From Candidatus Aquiluna sp. UB-MaderosW2red (GTDB taxonomy: Bacteria; Actinomycetota; Actinomycetes; Actinomycetales; Microbacteriaceae), in the NCBI RefSeq assembly GCF_900100865.1, contig NZ_LT627734.1, positions 372,001 through 436,000 on the forward strand: DNA of 64,000 nt. Direction: 5' to 3'. The notes under the pieces were generated by a model that saw only the letters and a program-made list of their open reading frames with translations, made no database searches and was not told the DNA's origin. Positions 17,929 through 28,347 of the stretch are shown in pieces (the stretch's first letter is position 1; each line of letters opens with the position of its first letter). Position numbers and translations under genes: made by a program.

Positions 17929-20904
17929 ATGACTAAAAGAGTTCTCTGGCCCCAAGTTTGGCTCGCGCGAAAGCCAGGCACTCCTAGACTGCTCAACTCG
18001 GCTCGCTTGCGTGATGAGCCCGGGAAGCAATTAGGTTTTGTGCTGACCTCCCTTTTGGTCTCAACAACCCTGGTGTTATCTCCAACTGCCGCTCAGGCCA
18101 CCGCAACACTAGCGGCCCATTACGAAGCATCTAGTTACACTGCTGAGGGCACCTCATGGACGGCCACCGTAGGCTCGAATGGAACGACAGCGTTAGGCGG
18201 CATGCTAAAGGGTACTGGGCCAGAACATGTTATTTTCACCGGCAAAGAGAGCGCCAATAGCGATGTGTTAGCTGGGTCAATCGGAAGCATGGCGGGGGTT
18301 TCAGAAGTCACTGTTGAGATGAAAATTCGCCTCAAGGATTCGGGCAACGATTCGGGCAACGAGCAAAACGGCAGCGGGTCAATGCTATTTGCGTGGGAGA
18401 CCGGTACGCCCTACAACGTTTACCATTTTGGTGGCTGGGTCGGGTTTAACACCGTCAACTCGGAATTATATGGATTCGATGCCAGCACCTTGCAGGGGTC
18501 TTTCCATAAGTTTGAGTTCCTGATGACCAAAAGCGATGTTCCTTCGACCCAGAAAATTTACGTGGATGGAGTCGAACAGACACTGAGCTTCAAACCCCTC
18601 TTGACCGCGGCGCACAGAACAACAAGAGACTTTGAACCACAGGGAAACTTTGTTTTCATGGATGCACTGAGGGGTAACAACCCAACCTCTAACACTTGGA
18701 ATGCCATGGCAGACGTTGAATATTTCAAGATTTTTAAAGGCCCATCTTCGATAGTGGATTCGGTGGCCCCAACGCTAACTAGCTCGAACCCTGCTGACGG
18801 CGCCACTTCAGTTCTAACTGCGGCGAATATCACCCTGAACTTTAGTGAACCCATAGTCAAGGGCACCGGGAGTATAAGCATTGTGCCAACGGGAACTCCT
18901 GGAAGTGCAACCGTGCTTGAGGTGGCAAGTGGGTCAGTTGGGGTTTCGGGTTCCACGCTGACGATTAATCCACCCGATGATCTGTTGCCAAACACTGCCT
19001 ATCACCTCTTAGTTGGGTCAAGCGCAGTCAAGGACACCACAGGGAATGCATTCACGGGTATCAGTAACGCAACAACTCTTAACTTCACCACTATTCAAAA
19101 CCCGGTGCTTAGCTCTTCCAGCCCCTCAGATAATGCAACTTCAGTTGAGGGCAACACAAACATCGTTTTGACCTTCAGCCGGTCGGTCACGGCCGTTGCT
19201 TCAAAGAACCTAACCATTGTGAACACCTCGGACTCTTTGGACCAGCGGGTCATTGAAGCCACGGATCCTCAGGTCACGATTTCAGGTGCCGTGGTTACGA
19301 TCAACCCCTCCTTAGACCTAAAGGGTGAGAGCAATTACGCTCTTTTGATTGAGGCCGGGTCCTTCCGGGACGCAAACTCGATGCCAGTCAGCGGAATCAG
19401 CGACTTGACTACTTTGAATTTCTCCACTGCCAAGACGCGCTTCACGGTGACTCTTGATGCCTCTGGAGGGGCAGGGGTGCCCGCAACTTTAATCACGAAC
19501 CTAAGCGATGGTTTTGTGCAGCTGCCAAGCCCCACAAAGGCAAACGCAACATTCTTGGGCTGGTACACAGCACTGACAGCAGGAAGCAAAATCGGCGATG
19601 CGGGTGATTCATTTAGCCCGGAAGCAAACACCACGATCTTTGCTCAATGGGATCTCGCCTACACCGTCACCTTTTCCCCTGGCACGAATGCAACGGTGAG
19701 CCCAACCTCAGTGGCTTATCTTCAGAGCACTGGAGCAATAACACTTCCCACACCGATCAGGGCTGATTATGTCTTTGAGGGTTGGTATTCCGCGGACTCG
19801 GGGGGCGGCAAAATCGGTGATGCTGCGGCCAGCTACTCGCCTTCCTTAGATCTGACCTTATTCGGCCGTTGGAGCCAAGCTTCACTGGCCGGCATCCCAC
19901 AGGCAGACAGAACACTTGTGAACACTGCCGTGATTGTGAATGGGGTTGAATCGATAAACATCTTTACGATCGGTTCCTCATCGGTTTCCCTCACTATTCC
20001 TAGCGGCGCCTTTGCTCAGGGGGTGGAGGTCAAGATTTACTCGATTGCCAATAACAATCGAGCTCAGACCGTTCTGCCTAATGAGACAGACTTTGTGAAT
20101 TCAATTGTGGTGGCCTGGCTTGCCCCCGACACAACAGTGCCGGTAGCAAATAGCCCACTTTCACTCGTAATAAATGACCCCAACATCAAAGCTGGCGCCA
20201 AGGTTTTTTCAATTATTGGGGACCAGAGCACGTTATTGGCAACAGCCACTCAAAATGGCACAGTAACGATTCAGTTCACGACAGACCCGCTGATCGCAAT
20301 CGCCAATCCACTTGCCACACCTCCCACTCCACCGGGTTCTGGCTCAGCTGGGGGTGACACAACCCCACCGTCGAACCCGTCGCCCGAAAGTCCTCCTGCC
20401 GCCCAGACTCCAGACCCAGTCCAGACTCCAGCTTTATTAAATAAAGGCGAACCCATTGAAGTGCTGTCAATGTCAGAGGTGGTCCTGGTTGGAGCGCGTC
20501 TTGAGCTAATAACGTCCGCCACGATTAATGGCCAGGAACTGAAGTTTAGATCTAGTGAATCTGGCACTCAAATAACGATTCTTCTCCCCATGCTTGCAGC
20601 AGGGGAGGCAACCCTGGTGTTGAATTTCAGCGGCGGCAAGTTGTCCCAGAAACTGCAAGTAGCTCAGGCCAACCTCTCCAAGGTGAACGCTGGCTCCTTC
20701 AACCAAGTTGTAGCAATTTATGCGAGGGGCTATGAGGGCCAACGGCTCAGTGCCAAGGTCGGAAACGACTGGGTTGTTGAGAGCTCCATCAAGGGCGGTT
20801 TTATTCGAATAACGGACCCTGTTAATAGGATCGGTAAGCCCCTAAATATCCGCATTTACATCGATCGAAAGCTAGTCCGCACTATTGATCTTGTCACCAA
20901 TTGA
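17929..20904 (+). CDS. secreted LamG/Ig-like/InlB-repeat surface protein with shared C-terminal domain
   Basis: A 991-residue exported protein. A long charged leader precedes the hydrophobic segment LGFVLTSLLVSTTLVLSPT and an AQA-type site near residue 58. Residues 60-275 have a concanavalin/LamG-like look (KIYVDGVEQTLSF). Two Big_5-type Ig-like domains follow (VAPTLTSSNPADGATSV near 280; VLSSSSPSDNATSVEG near 390), then two InlB-type repeats with F-L-G-W and F-E-G-W cores, a module like one in the 2269-residue protein (FAQGVEVKIYSIANNNR), a Pro-rich linker near 800-840, and the shared C-terminal domain (918-991). No sortase signal. Probably surface-exposed and possibly glycan-binding. Regulation by the divergent GAF-LuxR gene is inferred. 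Confidence 0.88.
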   Translation: MTKRVLWPQVWLARKPGTPRLLNSARLRDEPGKQLGFVLTSLLVSTTLVLSPTAAQATATLAAHYEASSYTAEGTSWTATVGSNGTTALGGMLKGTGPEHVIFTGKESANSDVLAGSIGSMAGVSEVTVEMKIRLKDSGNDSGNEQNGSGSMLFAWETGTPYNVYHFGGWVGFNTVNSELYGFDASTLQGSFHKFEFLMTKSDVPSTQKIYVDGVEQTLSFKPLLTAAHRTTRDFEPQGNFVFMDALRGNNPTSNTWNAMADVEYFKIFKGPSSIVDSVAPTLTSSNPADGATSVLTAANITLNFSEPIVKGTGSISIVPTGTPGSATVLEVASGSVGVSGSTLTINPPDDLLPNTAYHLLVGSSAVKDTTGNAFTGISNATTLNFTTIQNPVLSSSSPSDNATSVEGNTNIVLTFSRSVTAVASKNLTIVNTSDSLDQRVIEATDPQVTISGAVVTINPSLDLKGESNYALLIEAGSFRDANSMPVSGISDLTTLNFSTAKTRFTVTLDASGGAGVPATLITNLSDGFVQLPSPTKANATFLGWYTALTAGSKIGDAGDSFSPEANTTIFAQWDLAYTVTFSPGTNATVSPTSVAYLQSTGAITLPTPIRADYVFEGWYSADSGGGKIGDAAASYSPSLDLTLFGRWSQASLAGIPQADRTLVNTAVIVNGVESINIFTIGSSSVSLTIPSGAFAQGVEVKIYSIANNNRAQTVLPNETDFVNSIVVAWLAPDTTVPVANSPLSLVINDPNIKAGAKVFSIIGDQSTLLATATQNGTVTIQFTTDPLIAIANPLATPPTPPGSGSAGGDTTPPSNPSPESPPAAQTPDPVQTPALLNKGEPIEVLSMSEVVLVGARLELITSATINGQELKFRSSESGTQITILLPMLAAGEATLVLNFSGGKLSQKLQVAQANLSKVNAGSFNQVVAIYARGYEGQRLSAKVGNDWVVESSIKGGFIRITDPVNRIGKPLNIRIYIDRKLVRTIDLVTN

Positions 20905-22274
20905 GTTCCGTTTATTCAAGTTGGAACACAACCTCGGAACTCAACTTCTGGCGTCCTGGTGTCTCGCAACGGAATGCTTGAAGATACCTAGTCACTCTGT
21001 GAGTCTTGCCGAAGCGGACATTTAGTTTCGACCAGAAGCGGCCGCTGTCCGCGACCGAACTGGGTTGGATTACTGCCAGTGACCATGCCGAAAACTGTGA
21101 CGCTCAGGGTAATGAAGACTGAGACTCTTGGTGAGAAAGCTTTAGTTGGGCAGCGCATGCGGGAAAACCGGCTGGGCTGGTTCTGGTTGCTTCATTTGGC
21201 ACAAGCTCTTTAGTCGAATGTTCCACCTCGGCGCTCGCAAGCCGGCGAAGGTTTGTGCTTTAGAACTAGACCCTAATCTCAATGCCATCAGGCAATAACC
21301 CCAGGGTTCTTGCCTTCAAGACAGCCTGCTGTCTTGTGCCAACCCCTAGGGCACGACAGATCCTGACTGACTCTTGTTTGATAGTTGATTCGCTAAGAAT
21401 CAGCTCTTAGTCAGAAATCAACTACTCGGGATCAGTCGGGTAATAGTGCCAACCCCAAATACCCCACTCAACCAGCGCCACTACTAACTCAGCTCAGCCA
21501 ACTGGCTTCACTGGGGAACTCAGTTGATTGGAGTCTCTTCGACCATTGGACATTAGGTCCATAATTTGAGCAGTCAAGTATTGAAGCAAGCCTTTTTTCT
21601 GGAGCTATTGCTGCAACCCCCAATAGCTCAACACTTTTGAGTCTTGCCAGTGAACAGGGCTTCTGGGCCGACCTTAGGCCTCAGTCTTCGTCAAATGATC
21701 CATTCAGCGCAATCAGGATTGGTCTCAATGTTGACGGGCAACAATACTTTGCAAGACTAAGTCAGTGACCTACTTGTTTCTTCAACCAAAGACTCAAGCG
21801 AGACCTGCGTTTTTTTGAATCGGTTGGTTTCCTAACAGATATTTCCGGAAATGTTTATGACACAAGTTCGGCGCCGATTAATGGGCGTTGGGTTTTTAGA
21901 GTTTCTAGTTGCTAATGATTTATCTCGCATCATCAGCGGCCTAATTATTCGACAGGGCGCCCAGTTACCTCGACTCAGCTCGCCTGATTTGACACCCATG
22001 TTGTTGCTAGAACCAAGGTATTAAATTTGTTGGAGGAGTTTCGATTCGCTGTGGCGGGCAAAATAACAGTCCGCACCATTGTTCAACTTTGCTGGGATTC
22101 GCAATTCTTAATTGCAGGGCGGAAGCAAGTGGCGAATAGGGACCCCAATAACCTTGCAGCACTTCAGGCACGCATGCATGTTTCCCTCCGCATGTCCCCC
22201 AAAAAGGTTCTTCGGACTATTGGCGCGACTTTGGGTGGATGCGTAGTGTTATGAAGAATAATCCTGGGGGAAAA
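20905..22274. other. 1.4-kb gene-poor, decayed stretch
   Basis: No intact gene. It contains the LuxR remnant listed separately and, at about 21575-21769, a 64-codon open stretch (SLFSGAIAATPNSSTLLSLA, then FWADLRPQ) without a start, possibly the relic of another exported protein. The promoter of the downstream 2022-residue protein should lie near its right end. Confidence 0.5.
21259..21404 (-). pseudogene. LuxR-type regulator C-terminal remnant (copy 1)
   Basis: Nearly identical over ~145 bp to 30652-30797, which encodes the end of a LuxR HTH (GTRQQAVLKARTLGLLPDG). The reading frame is lost beyond the recognition helix region. It lies just downstream of the 991-residue surface-protein gene. 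Confidence 0.65.
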
Positions 22275-25200
22275 ATGAAGCGATCAATAGCCGCAATCTT
22301 CGCACTAATTATTGGCTTATTAGTGCCTGTCTTGCCGGCCACTTCGGCTGCGATAACCAAGACCTTTACCATCACCAAGAGTGATGGCAGCATCTACGCG
22401 GGGGCTCAAGTGGCACTTTTGTCTTTTACGGTAGGTAGCCAGAACGGTACAACAGTGTCGGCGCTCAGTACGACGAACTCTAGTGGTGTGGCAACTATCA
22501 CTGCTGATTCGAATATTGACTACTTCGGCTTCGCGGTAGTTCCCCCGATTGGCGACTTTACTCACGCCGCATTGAACGAGTACAACTCGCTTGACAAAAG
22601 CAACCAGAACATCTCTGCAAAGCTCAAGCTCGGTAACTTAGTCGTTGCCCTTAGAAATCTCGATGGCAGTTTTGCAAACCCGGGATCTTGGATTCATTTT
22701 CCTGCCACCGGCGACTATGCGGAAATGAGATCAGCTATTCCGGTTTTGCGAAGTGGGCCCTTTGCGATTGACTTGTCCTCGGATTTGAGTCTCGGGGAAG
22801 ATTATCTAATCAGCGCTGAGCCCAATAACAACCCTGGAGCGTTTTTCACTGATTATGGCTTGAGACTCTTAACTGAAGGCGGACCAAACGATGCCTATAG
22901 CTTTTTCACAGGCCTTGATTACAGAACTTCGCTGACTGCCTCCCAGGAAGGTGGGATAAGCGTAATCAATTTCGCTTTCCAGCCAGGCAATTTATCGGGT
23001 CAGGTCCTTAGCCCAACCGGCGGAACTATTGCCGTGGCTGAAAGTGCAACGACATCCATTTCAATCTATGCATCGAATTCGGATGGCTCACCTGATTACG
23101 GAAAATATGTTGGCGGTGCGAATCAGATTCAGGGCAACGGATCATTTGATGCCAGGGTCAATACTGAAGTGGCTGGTAAGTATTGGCCAGTTTTCGCAAT
23201 CGGAGGCTCTTTTTCAACCCCGAGTTTCTTGGGCGAACCTTTCTGGATGAACTCGTCGGGCTCCTATGCGAATTCTGTCAGCGGAGTTTTTCTTTCACCT
23301 GCGGAGTACAGATATCGAGGATTATCACCCGCTGCGAACTTAAAATTGCAAGCCAGGCAGGCGGGCTCCAGTGCTCCCCTAAGTTCCGATATCCAAGTTT
23401 CAGAAATGGAAACATCCAGTAGCGGTGCGTATTTTGGTCCAGGAGCAGTTCCGAATGGGGCGGCTGGTTTCGGATTGTCGGATGGCGCGTACCAGGTGTG
23501 GGTCAACGCCGATTCGGCTGAGGTGGCCGCCACGCGTTTTGAAGTGATGATTGTTTCGGGTGTGCCGACTGTGAGAACCGATGTTGGCGAACTTATCCAG
23601 CCTCAATCTGACGGCTCTTTTAATTTGGTTCTCAGCAGAACGAACTTATCGATCCGCTTGGTGACCCCAAGCACTCCTGCCGTGACGATAAGAAGCTTCT
23701 CAGCTGACATCTTTGAGGAATTTGAGGGAGGCGGAAACAGGTACATCACAGGAAATGGCACAGGTAATGGGTTGATTGGGCTTAGTGCCCCAGATGGCGA
23801 CTTTGTCCTAAGCGTTAATGCTTGGACTGGTTCCTTTGCCGAGCGCAGGTATGGACTACGGGTTCTAAATGGCGTTGTGACGCTTAGAAACCTGGAGTCC
23901 AACTCTATAATTCTTCCAGTAGCTGGAGTCTATGTTCTAACTCCTAACAGCCCAAACATCACCGGTGTGGTGAAGGACAGTTCGGGAGTAATAATACGGA
24001 CTGGTAATAATGTGAACATTGATGTCGCACTTGAGCGCGAGGTTGAGGGCTCTTTTTGGGAGCACGTATCCTCGACCAACGTGGGCATGGATGGATCCTT
24101 TGGGCTCAGAGGGGTCGAAGCTGGGACCTATAGGCTAAAAGCTAAGCCCAATGGTAGGTCCGACTTAGCGGAAACGTTGAGCTCAACCTTTGTTGTAACT
24201 GGTTCCGGATTCACACTTGATTTTCCAGATTTTAAAATGAATAAGTCTGACTTTGTCTTCAGAGTGACAGCGCCGGGTTCCTCGTTGGGGCTGAGATATG
24301 CAGGCGGTAATCTCCTCAGGCAGAGCTCCTCGAATGAGAGCAACTTCGAATACCTATCATCTTTTGATACCGGGTTTTCTGGTCTTTCCGGTATCGGCTT
24401 TACTAGCGCTGGGACTTACCGAATCGAACTTAGGGCCCCCGGCAATTTGTCGTCTTCGAGAGTAGCGGGCCGCTACTACCTGGTAACGGTCACTGGCAGT
24501 CCCGGGAGCTATACGGTCACTATTGATGGTATCGCTTCGACGGATGGTGTGTTTTCTTTAGCTCTCGCCGTGCCGAATGTGACCGGGCTAGTAAAGCGCC
24601 CCGACGGCACCGCCATCAACACAAATAATGGCGACTGGGTGAGTTTGAATTTACAAAAATATAGCACTGTCTCATCGAGTTGGGACTGGACCAACCAGTG
24701 GGCGGAGGTCGCACGCGATGGATCCTTTGGTCTTCGGTTAGAGGAGTCGGGTACCTATCGCCTGAGGCTGGAGCCGCATAATATTCCAGGCGCAGCCGTG
24801 ACCTCGTCGACAGAATTCGTAGTGAATTCGAGCAACATTTCCAATCGTCTCATCGTCGACTTCCCCTCCCTCCAACTGGCTACTCCTACGGCAGTATTTT
24901 CAGTCCGAGAGCCGGGCTCCAGTGCCAACTTGAGAAGTGCAAGTATCGAAGTCCGCCAAGATGGGAACTGGGTCGACTGGATCACCACCAACCAGCAAGG
25001 TAGGGCTAGTTTCGCAGCGGAGTTGGACGGAAATTACGAATTTATAGTTCACCCCCCCTACAACAGTAATTTCACTCGACAGACTTTCTCCGGCACGGTA
25101 ACTACCGTTGCCGGAGTGAAAACCCTCAGCATTGAAGGGGTCACCCCAAGCGCAGGAGTTTTTGCTCTTGAGTTGCAAGCGCCGAATATAAGCGGATTTC

Positions 25201-28200
25201 TTGTGGATGCAAATGGCGTGCGAATTGCTGCAGGTGACAACTTGCCGGTGAGCGTTCAACTCCAACGCTTTGTTTCAAGTGAAGCGCGTTGGGACTGGAC
25301 CAACACAAATACCGATGTGAAAGCGGACGGTAGCTTCGGCCTGAAGTTTAATACTGCGGGAACATATAGGCTCCGCTTTGATCCATGGGGAAGCATTAAG
25401 TACTCCACTACATTCAGCCCCGAATTCACGATTGCCGCGGGCTCGGAGCCCAGCTTCTCAAGAAAATTTGGTGCTTTGGAGCTGAGGTCTCCCGCACTGT
25501 CGGGGGTAATCGTGGGCCCAACTGGAACAGTTGGCATTGCAAATGCCCAAGTTGTCCCGGTCGATTTAGCCACCGGGGAAGAACTTTGGGAGTACTCGCG
25601 GTCTACTGACCGACTCGGTCGATGGTCATTATCCCTACCAGCCGGGCGCTATAACCTTATGGCGCGCGCGCCCTATCAGTCTCTGATTCATGGCGACGGA
25701 CCGTTGCTAACCGGAATTAGTGTGAACTCTTCGGGTCAAGCCACCGTAAACGGGGCTACTGTGCCCGCGGCCTTGCAGTTGAGGCTCAGTGAACCAACGT
25801 GGACTGGTGAAGTAGTTAGTCCGCTCGACCCCACTGTGAAGCTTCGGAATGTGTCTATTTGCCTCTGGCAAAGTGAGGCCAATAGCAACCAGAGTCGCTG
25901 CGCAAATTCCAACTCGGAAGGCAAATTCAGCCTCTCGAAGTGGGCTGGATTCACTGACTTTAATTCTTCCTCTGTTTTGACAATCAACCCGCACGGCTAT
26001 TACGAGTTCACCGAAGCTAGATTCGAGGGGGCCGCCGCCATCGAAGCTCAGCTTGGTGCAATTGTCAATGGCTTAAGAGCTGATGACCGCCTAATCGTGC
26101 TTAAGCCATCATTGCCCAATGTTGAGTTGGAATTCATGGCCGGCAGTAAAGCGGCAGCGAATGTTTGGGTGAGTATTTTTGACGATGAAACAGGGCGTTG
26201 GCTCGGGGGCCGCACCACTGATTCCTCTGGAAAAGCTAGAATCAATGTTCCATCCTTATCGACCACCTTGAGGGTGGATGCTCAGGTGAGAAGCGATGCT
26301 TTTGGTGGTGCCTTCACGTCCACCAAAAAGCTATACACACCGACACAAATAGCAGCCAAAACAGTGTCTGCGCAGTTCGTTGACAAGATTCAATTGGACG
26401 TCCCAAACTTCAAAGCAATCGTTTACCAGCCGGGGATTAATTCATCTACCCCGGGACAGCCCGCTTTTAGAGCTTGGGTTGATGCTTATAACGAAACGAC
26501 CAACGAATGGTTCAACGGGTCAAGTTCCAACGCTCTGGGTGAGACCTCAATGAGCTTGGGAGTTCCGCCTTCGGGTGTTGTTTGGAACTACCGAATCTCA
26601 GTGAATCCCCCTTGGCCAAATCCAGGTCTTCTCTCCCGAAAAACCTTCTTCGCACAGGTCAATACTGCTGGAGAAGTCAAAGTCTCAGCTACCGAGGGTG
26701 GGTTTGACAGTCACCCCTTGATTTTGAGTGGCGGGTACTTCCCGTTCATTTTGAACGCACCGAATGTCAAGGGAAGCGTCAAGATGCCTGTTGGTAAAGG
26801 TAACGACGGGGTGCGCGACAGCCAGGTCGTTCCAGTCGATTTCACTACTCGCTGGGATCTGTGGGAGTATGGCTCAAACACCAACCAGCTCGGGGAGTTT
26901 GGAATTACCCTTCCAGATGGTTCGTACTACATTTATGCCCGCGAACCTTGGAACGGCAATGATCTTGCCAGGTCCCAACAATGCCAAATTAACGTCATCG
27001 GATCCTCGGTGACTGGGCCTTGTGTCTCAGAAGGGCAGCTTGAACTCAAGCTTCGGGAGCCAAACCTTAAATTTACGCTGAAGGACTCCGCAGGCAATCC
27101 ATTGCTGAACACTCACGTTGGGGTTTCTTATGGAAACTGGCACACCTGGGCGAATTCTGGCAGTACTGGTGAAATTTCGCTACTGATTGATTCGGCTGAG
27201 ATTGCGGATCGCAATCAGGGCATCGCCGGTAACTTCGGGCTGCACTTTAACTTCAACCCACCAAGCAATTCAACGACAGCGGTTAGTTGGAATTGTGAGG
27301 CAGGCGAGGCAAAACCAGTTTGCAGTGCCTTACCCCGGTTAGTTCCCGGTCAGCCATACCTTGCAACACCATTGCAGCTTGGCCCCGTTACTGCCCTTAG
27401 CCCTAACACAGCGGTGGGGGTCACGTTCCCAAATAGTGAAGCGGCTCCGCAGTCATGGGTTAGCTTATTTGTCCACGAGACTGGCTATAAGCGCTGGCTT
27501 GGCAGTGCTGAGTCGAATGCCCTAGGTATTGCTCAATTCAACGTCCCAGATTCGTTGACGAGCGATCCCACCAAGAGGTTTAGCGTTGAAGTGGAGGCTC
27601 CTTGGGGCCAGAGAGTGGCTTTCTCAAGAGCCACCTATGAATCTAAAACTTACGAGGAGTTGACAACCGCAAAATTTGCCCTTGGCACGCCTAACCTGAT
27701 CTTGACGATAAAGCAAAAGGATGGCTCAAGCCCGGCTCGCTGGTCTTATATAAGTGCCGAAGAAGTAAATCCCTCCACCCTAGCGCCGGTGAAGTGGGTT
27801 GCGGGATCGGGAACTGATCGAGCTGGAATCGCAGCTTTGGCTCTGGATGCTAGTAAGACCTATCGGCTGACAATTCACCCGGGCCCCGGATCGCAGGGTT
27901 CAAGGATTGACTGTATTTTCACTGTGGACTCTTCGAGCGCCGTAACCAAGTCAATTCCCGCTTGCGGCGGGAATGGCACGGTCACAAATAAGTCCCTAAC
28001 ACTTTCGCTGAGTCCTGGCAATCTAACGGGGCAGGTGTTTAGACCCGGTGGAGTTGTGGGCTTGAACGGTGCGATTGTGTTTGCAGAGGCCTTCAATGTT
28101 GAAAGTGGGGCTGCGGTATCTGGTCAAACTCGCGAGGCGGTAACCGACTCGCTCGGAAAATACGGACTGGATCTTGACCCGACGTACGACTGGAAAATTC

Positions 28201-28340
28201 GCGTGTTTCAAGTGAATGCTCCAGGAGAAATAACCCCGCTGGCGTCTGTTCTCGTGCCTGTGTCTGTATTAGGTACAGCACTGGGTGCAGCAACACCTAG
28301 TGCGCCAATCACTCAAAACTTCACCCTGAGTGTGAGGTAG
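22275..28340 (+). CDS. 2022-residue exported repeat protein (SdrD/CnaB or carboxypeptidase-regulatory-like)
   Basis: Exported protein with signal MKRSIAAIFALIIGLLVPVL and an ATSAA cleavage region. The body is a long series of ~100-130-residue beta-sandwich-like modules with recurring phrases: V-x-G-x-V/L-x-x-P/D-x-G near the start, a tryptophan-rich strand (WDWTN or WEY), D-G-S-F-G-L and A/S-G-T-Y-R-L. These match the carboxypeptidase regulatory-like and SdrD-B/CnaB folds that build surface stalks. I chose ATG 22275 because the signal starts there after a GGGGG tract; ATG 22251 is possible. Unlike the other large surface proteins it lacks the shared C-terminal domain, but the next gene, 7 bp downstream, encodes a protein that has it. 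Role probably structural or adhesive. Confidence 0.87.
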   Translation: MKRSIAAIFALIIGLLVPVLPATSAAITKTFTITKSDGSIYAGAQVALLSFTVGSQNGTTVSALSTTNSSGVATITADSNIDYFGFAVVPPIGDFTHAALNEYNSLDKSNQNISAKLKLGNLVVALRNLDGSFANPGSWIHFPATGDYAEMRSAIPVLRSGPFAIDLSSDLSLGEDYLISAEPNNNPGAFFTDYGLRLLTEGGPNDAYSFFTGLDYRTSLTASQEGGISVINFAFQPGNLSGQVLSPTGGTIAVAESATTSISIYASNSDGSPDYGKYVGGANQIQGNGSFDARVNTEVAGKYWPVFAIGGSFSTPSFLGEPFWMNSSGSYANSVSGVFLSPAEYRYRGLSPAANLKLQARQAGSSAPLSSDIQVSEMETSSSGAYFGPGAVPNGAAGFGLSDGAYQVWVNADSAEVAATRFEVMIVSGVPTVRTDVGELIQPQSDGSFNLVLSRTNLSIRLVTPSTPAVTIRSFSADIFEEFEGGGNRYITGNGTGNGLIGLSAPDGDFVLSVNAWTGSFAERRYGLRVLNGVVTLRNLESNSIILPVAGVYVLTPNSPNITGVVKDSSGVIIRTGNNVNIDVALEREVEGSFWEHVSSTNVGMDGSFGLRGVEAGTYRLKAKPNGRSDLAETLSSTFVVTGSGFTLDFPDFKMNKSDFVFRVTAPGSSLGLRYAGGNLLRQSSSNESNFEYLSSFDTGFSGLSGIGFTSAGTYRIELRAPGNLSSSRVAGRYYLVTVTGSPGSYTVTIDGIASTDGVFSLALAVPNVTGLVKRPDGTAINTNNGDWVSLNLQKYSTVSSSWDWTNQWAEVARDGSFGLRLEESGTYRLRLEPHNIPGAAVTSSTEFVVNSSNISNRLIVDFPSLQLATPTAVFSVREPGSSANLRSASIEVRQDGNWVDWITTNQQGRASFAAELDGNYEFIVHPPYNSNFTRQTFSGTVTTVAGVKTLSIEGVTPSAGVFALELQAPNISGFLVDANGVRIAAGDNLPVSVQLQRFVSSEARWDWTNTNTDVKADGSFGLKFNTAGTYRLRFDPWGSIKYSTTFSPEFTIAAGSEPSFSRKFGALELRSPALSGVIVGPTGTVGIANAQVVPVDLATGEELWEYSRSTDRLGRWSLSLPAGRYNLMARAPYQSLIHGDGPLLTGISVNSSGQATVNGATVPAALQLRLSEPTWTGEVVSPLDPTVKLRNVSICLWQSEANSNQSRCANSNSEGKFSLSKWAGFTDFNSSSVLTINPHGYYEFTEARFEGAAAIEAQLGAIVNGLRADDRLIVLKPSLPNVELEFMAGSKAAANVWVSIFDDETGRWLGGRTTDSSGKARINVPSLSTTLRVDAQVRSDAFGGAFTSTKKLYTPTQIAAKTVSAQFVDKIQLDVPNFKAIVYQPGINSSTPGQPAFRAWVDAYNETTNEWFNGSSSNALGETSMSLGVPPSGVVWNYRISVNPPWPNPGLLSRKTFFAQVNTAGEVKVSATEGGFDSHPLILSGGYFPFILNAPNVKGSVKMPVGKGNDGVRDSQVVPVDFTTRWDLWEYGSNTNQLGEFGITLPDGSYYIYAREPWNGNDLARSQQCQINVIGSSVTGPCVSEGQLELKLREPNLKFTLKDSAGNPLLNTHVGVSYGNWHTWANSGSTGEISLLIDSAEIADRNQGIAGNFGLHFNFNPPSNSTTAVSWNCEAGEAKPVCSALPRLVPGQPYLATPLQLGPVTALSPNTAVGVTFPNSEAAPQSWVSLFVHETGYKRWLGSAESNALGIAQFNVPDSLTSDPTKRFSVEVEAPWGQRVAFSRATYESKTYEELTTAKFALGTPNLILTIKQKDGSSPARWSYISAEEVNPSTLAPVKWVAGSGTDRAGIAALALDASKTYRLTIHPGPGSQGSRIDCIFTVDSSSAVTKSIPACGGNGTVTNKSLTLSLSPGNLTGQVFRPGGVVGLNGAIVFAEAFNVESGAAVSGQTREAVTDSLGKYGLDLDPTYDWKIRVFQVNAPGEITPLASVLVPVSVLGTALGAATPSAPITQNFTLSVR

Positions 28341-28347
28341 TAACGCA

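Noticed and set aside
22027-22254. 75-codon ORF before the 2022-residue protein
   Set aside because: No domain, no signal peptide, poor ribosome site; it overlaps the probable promoter region.
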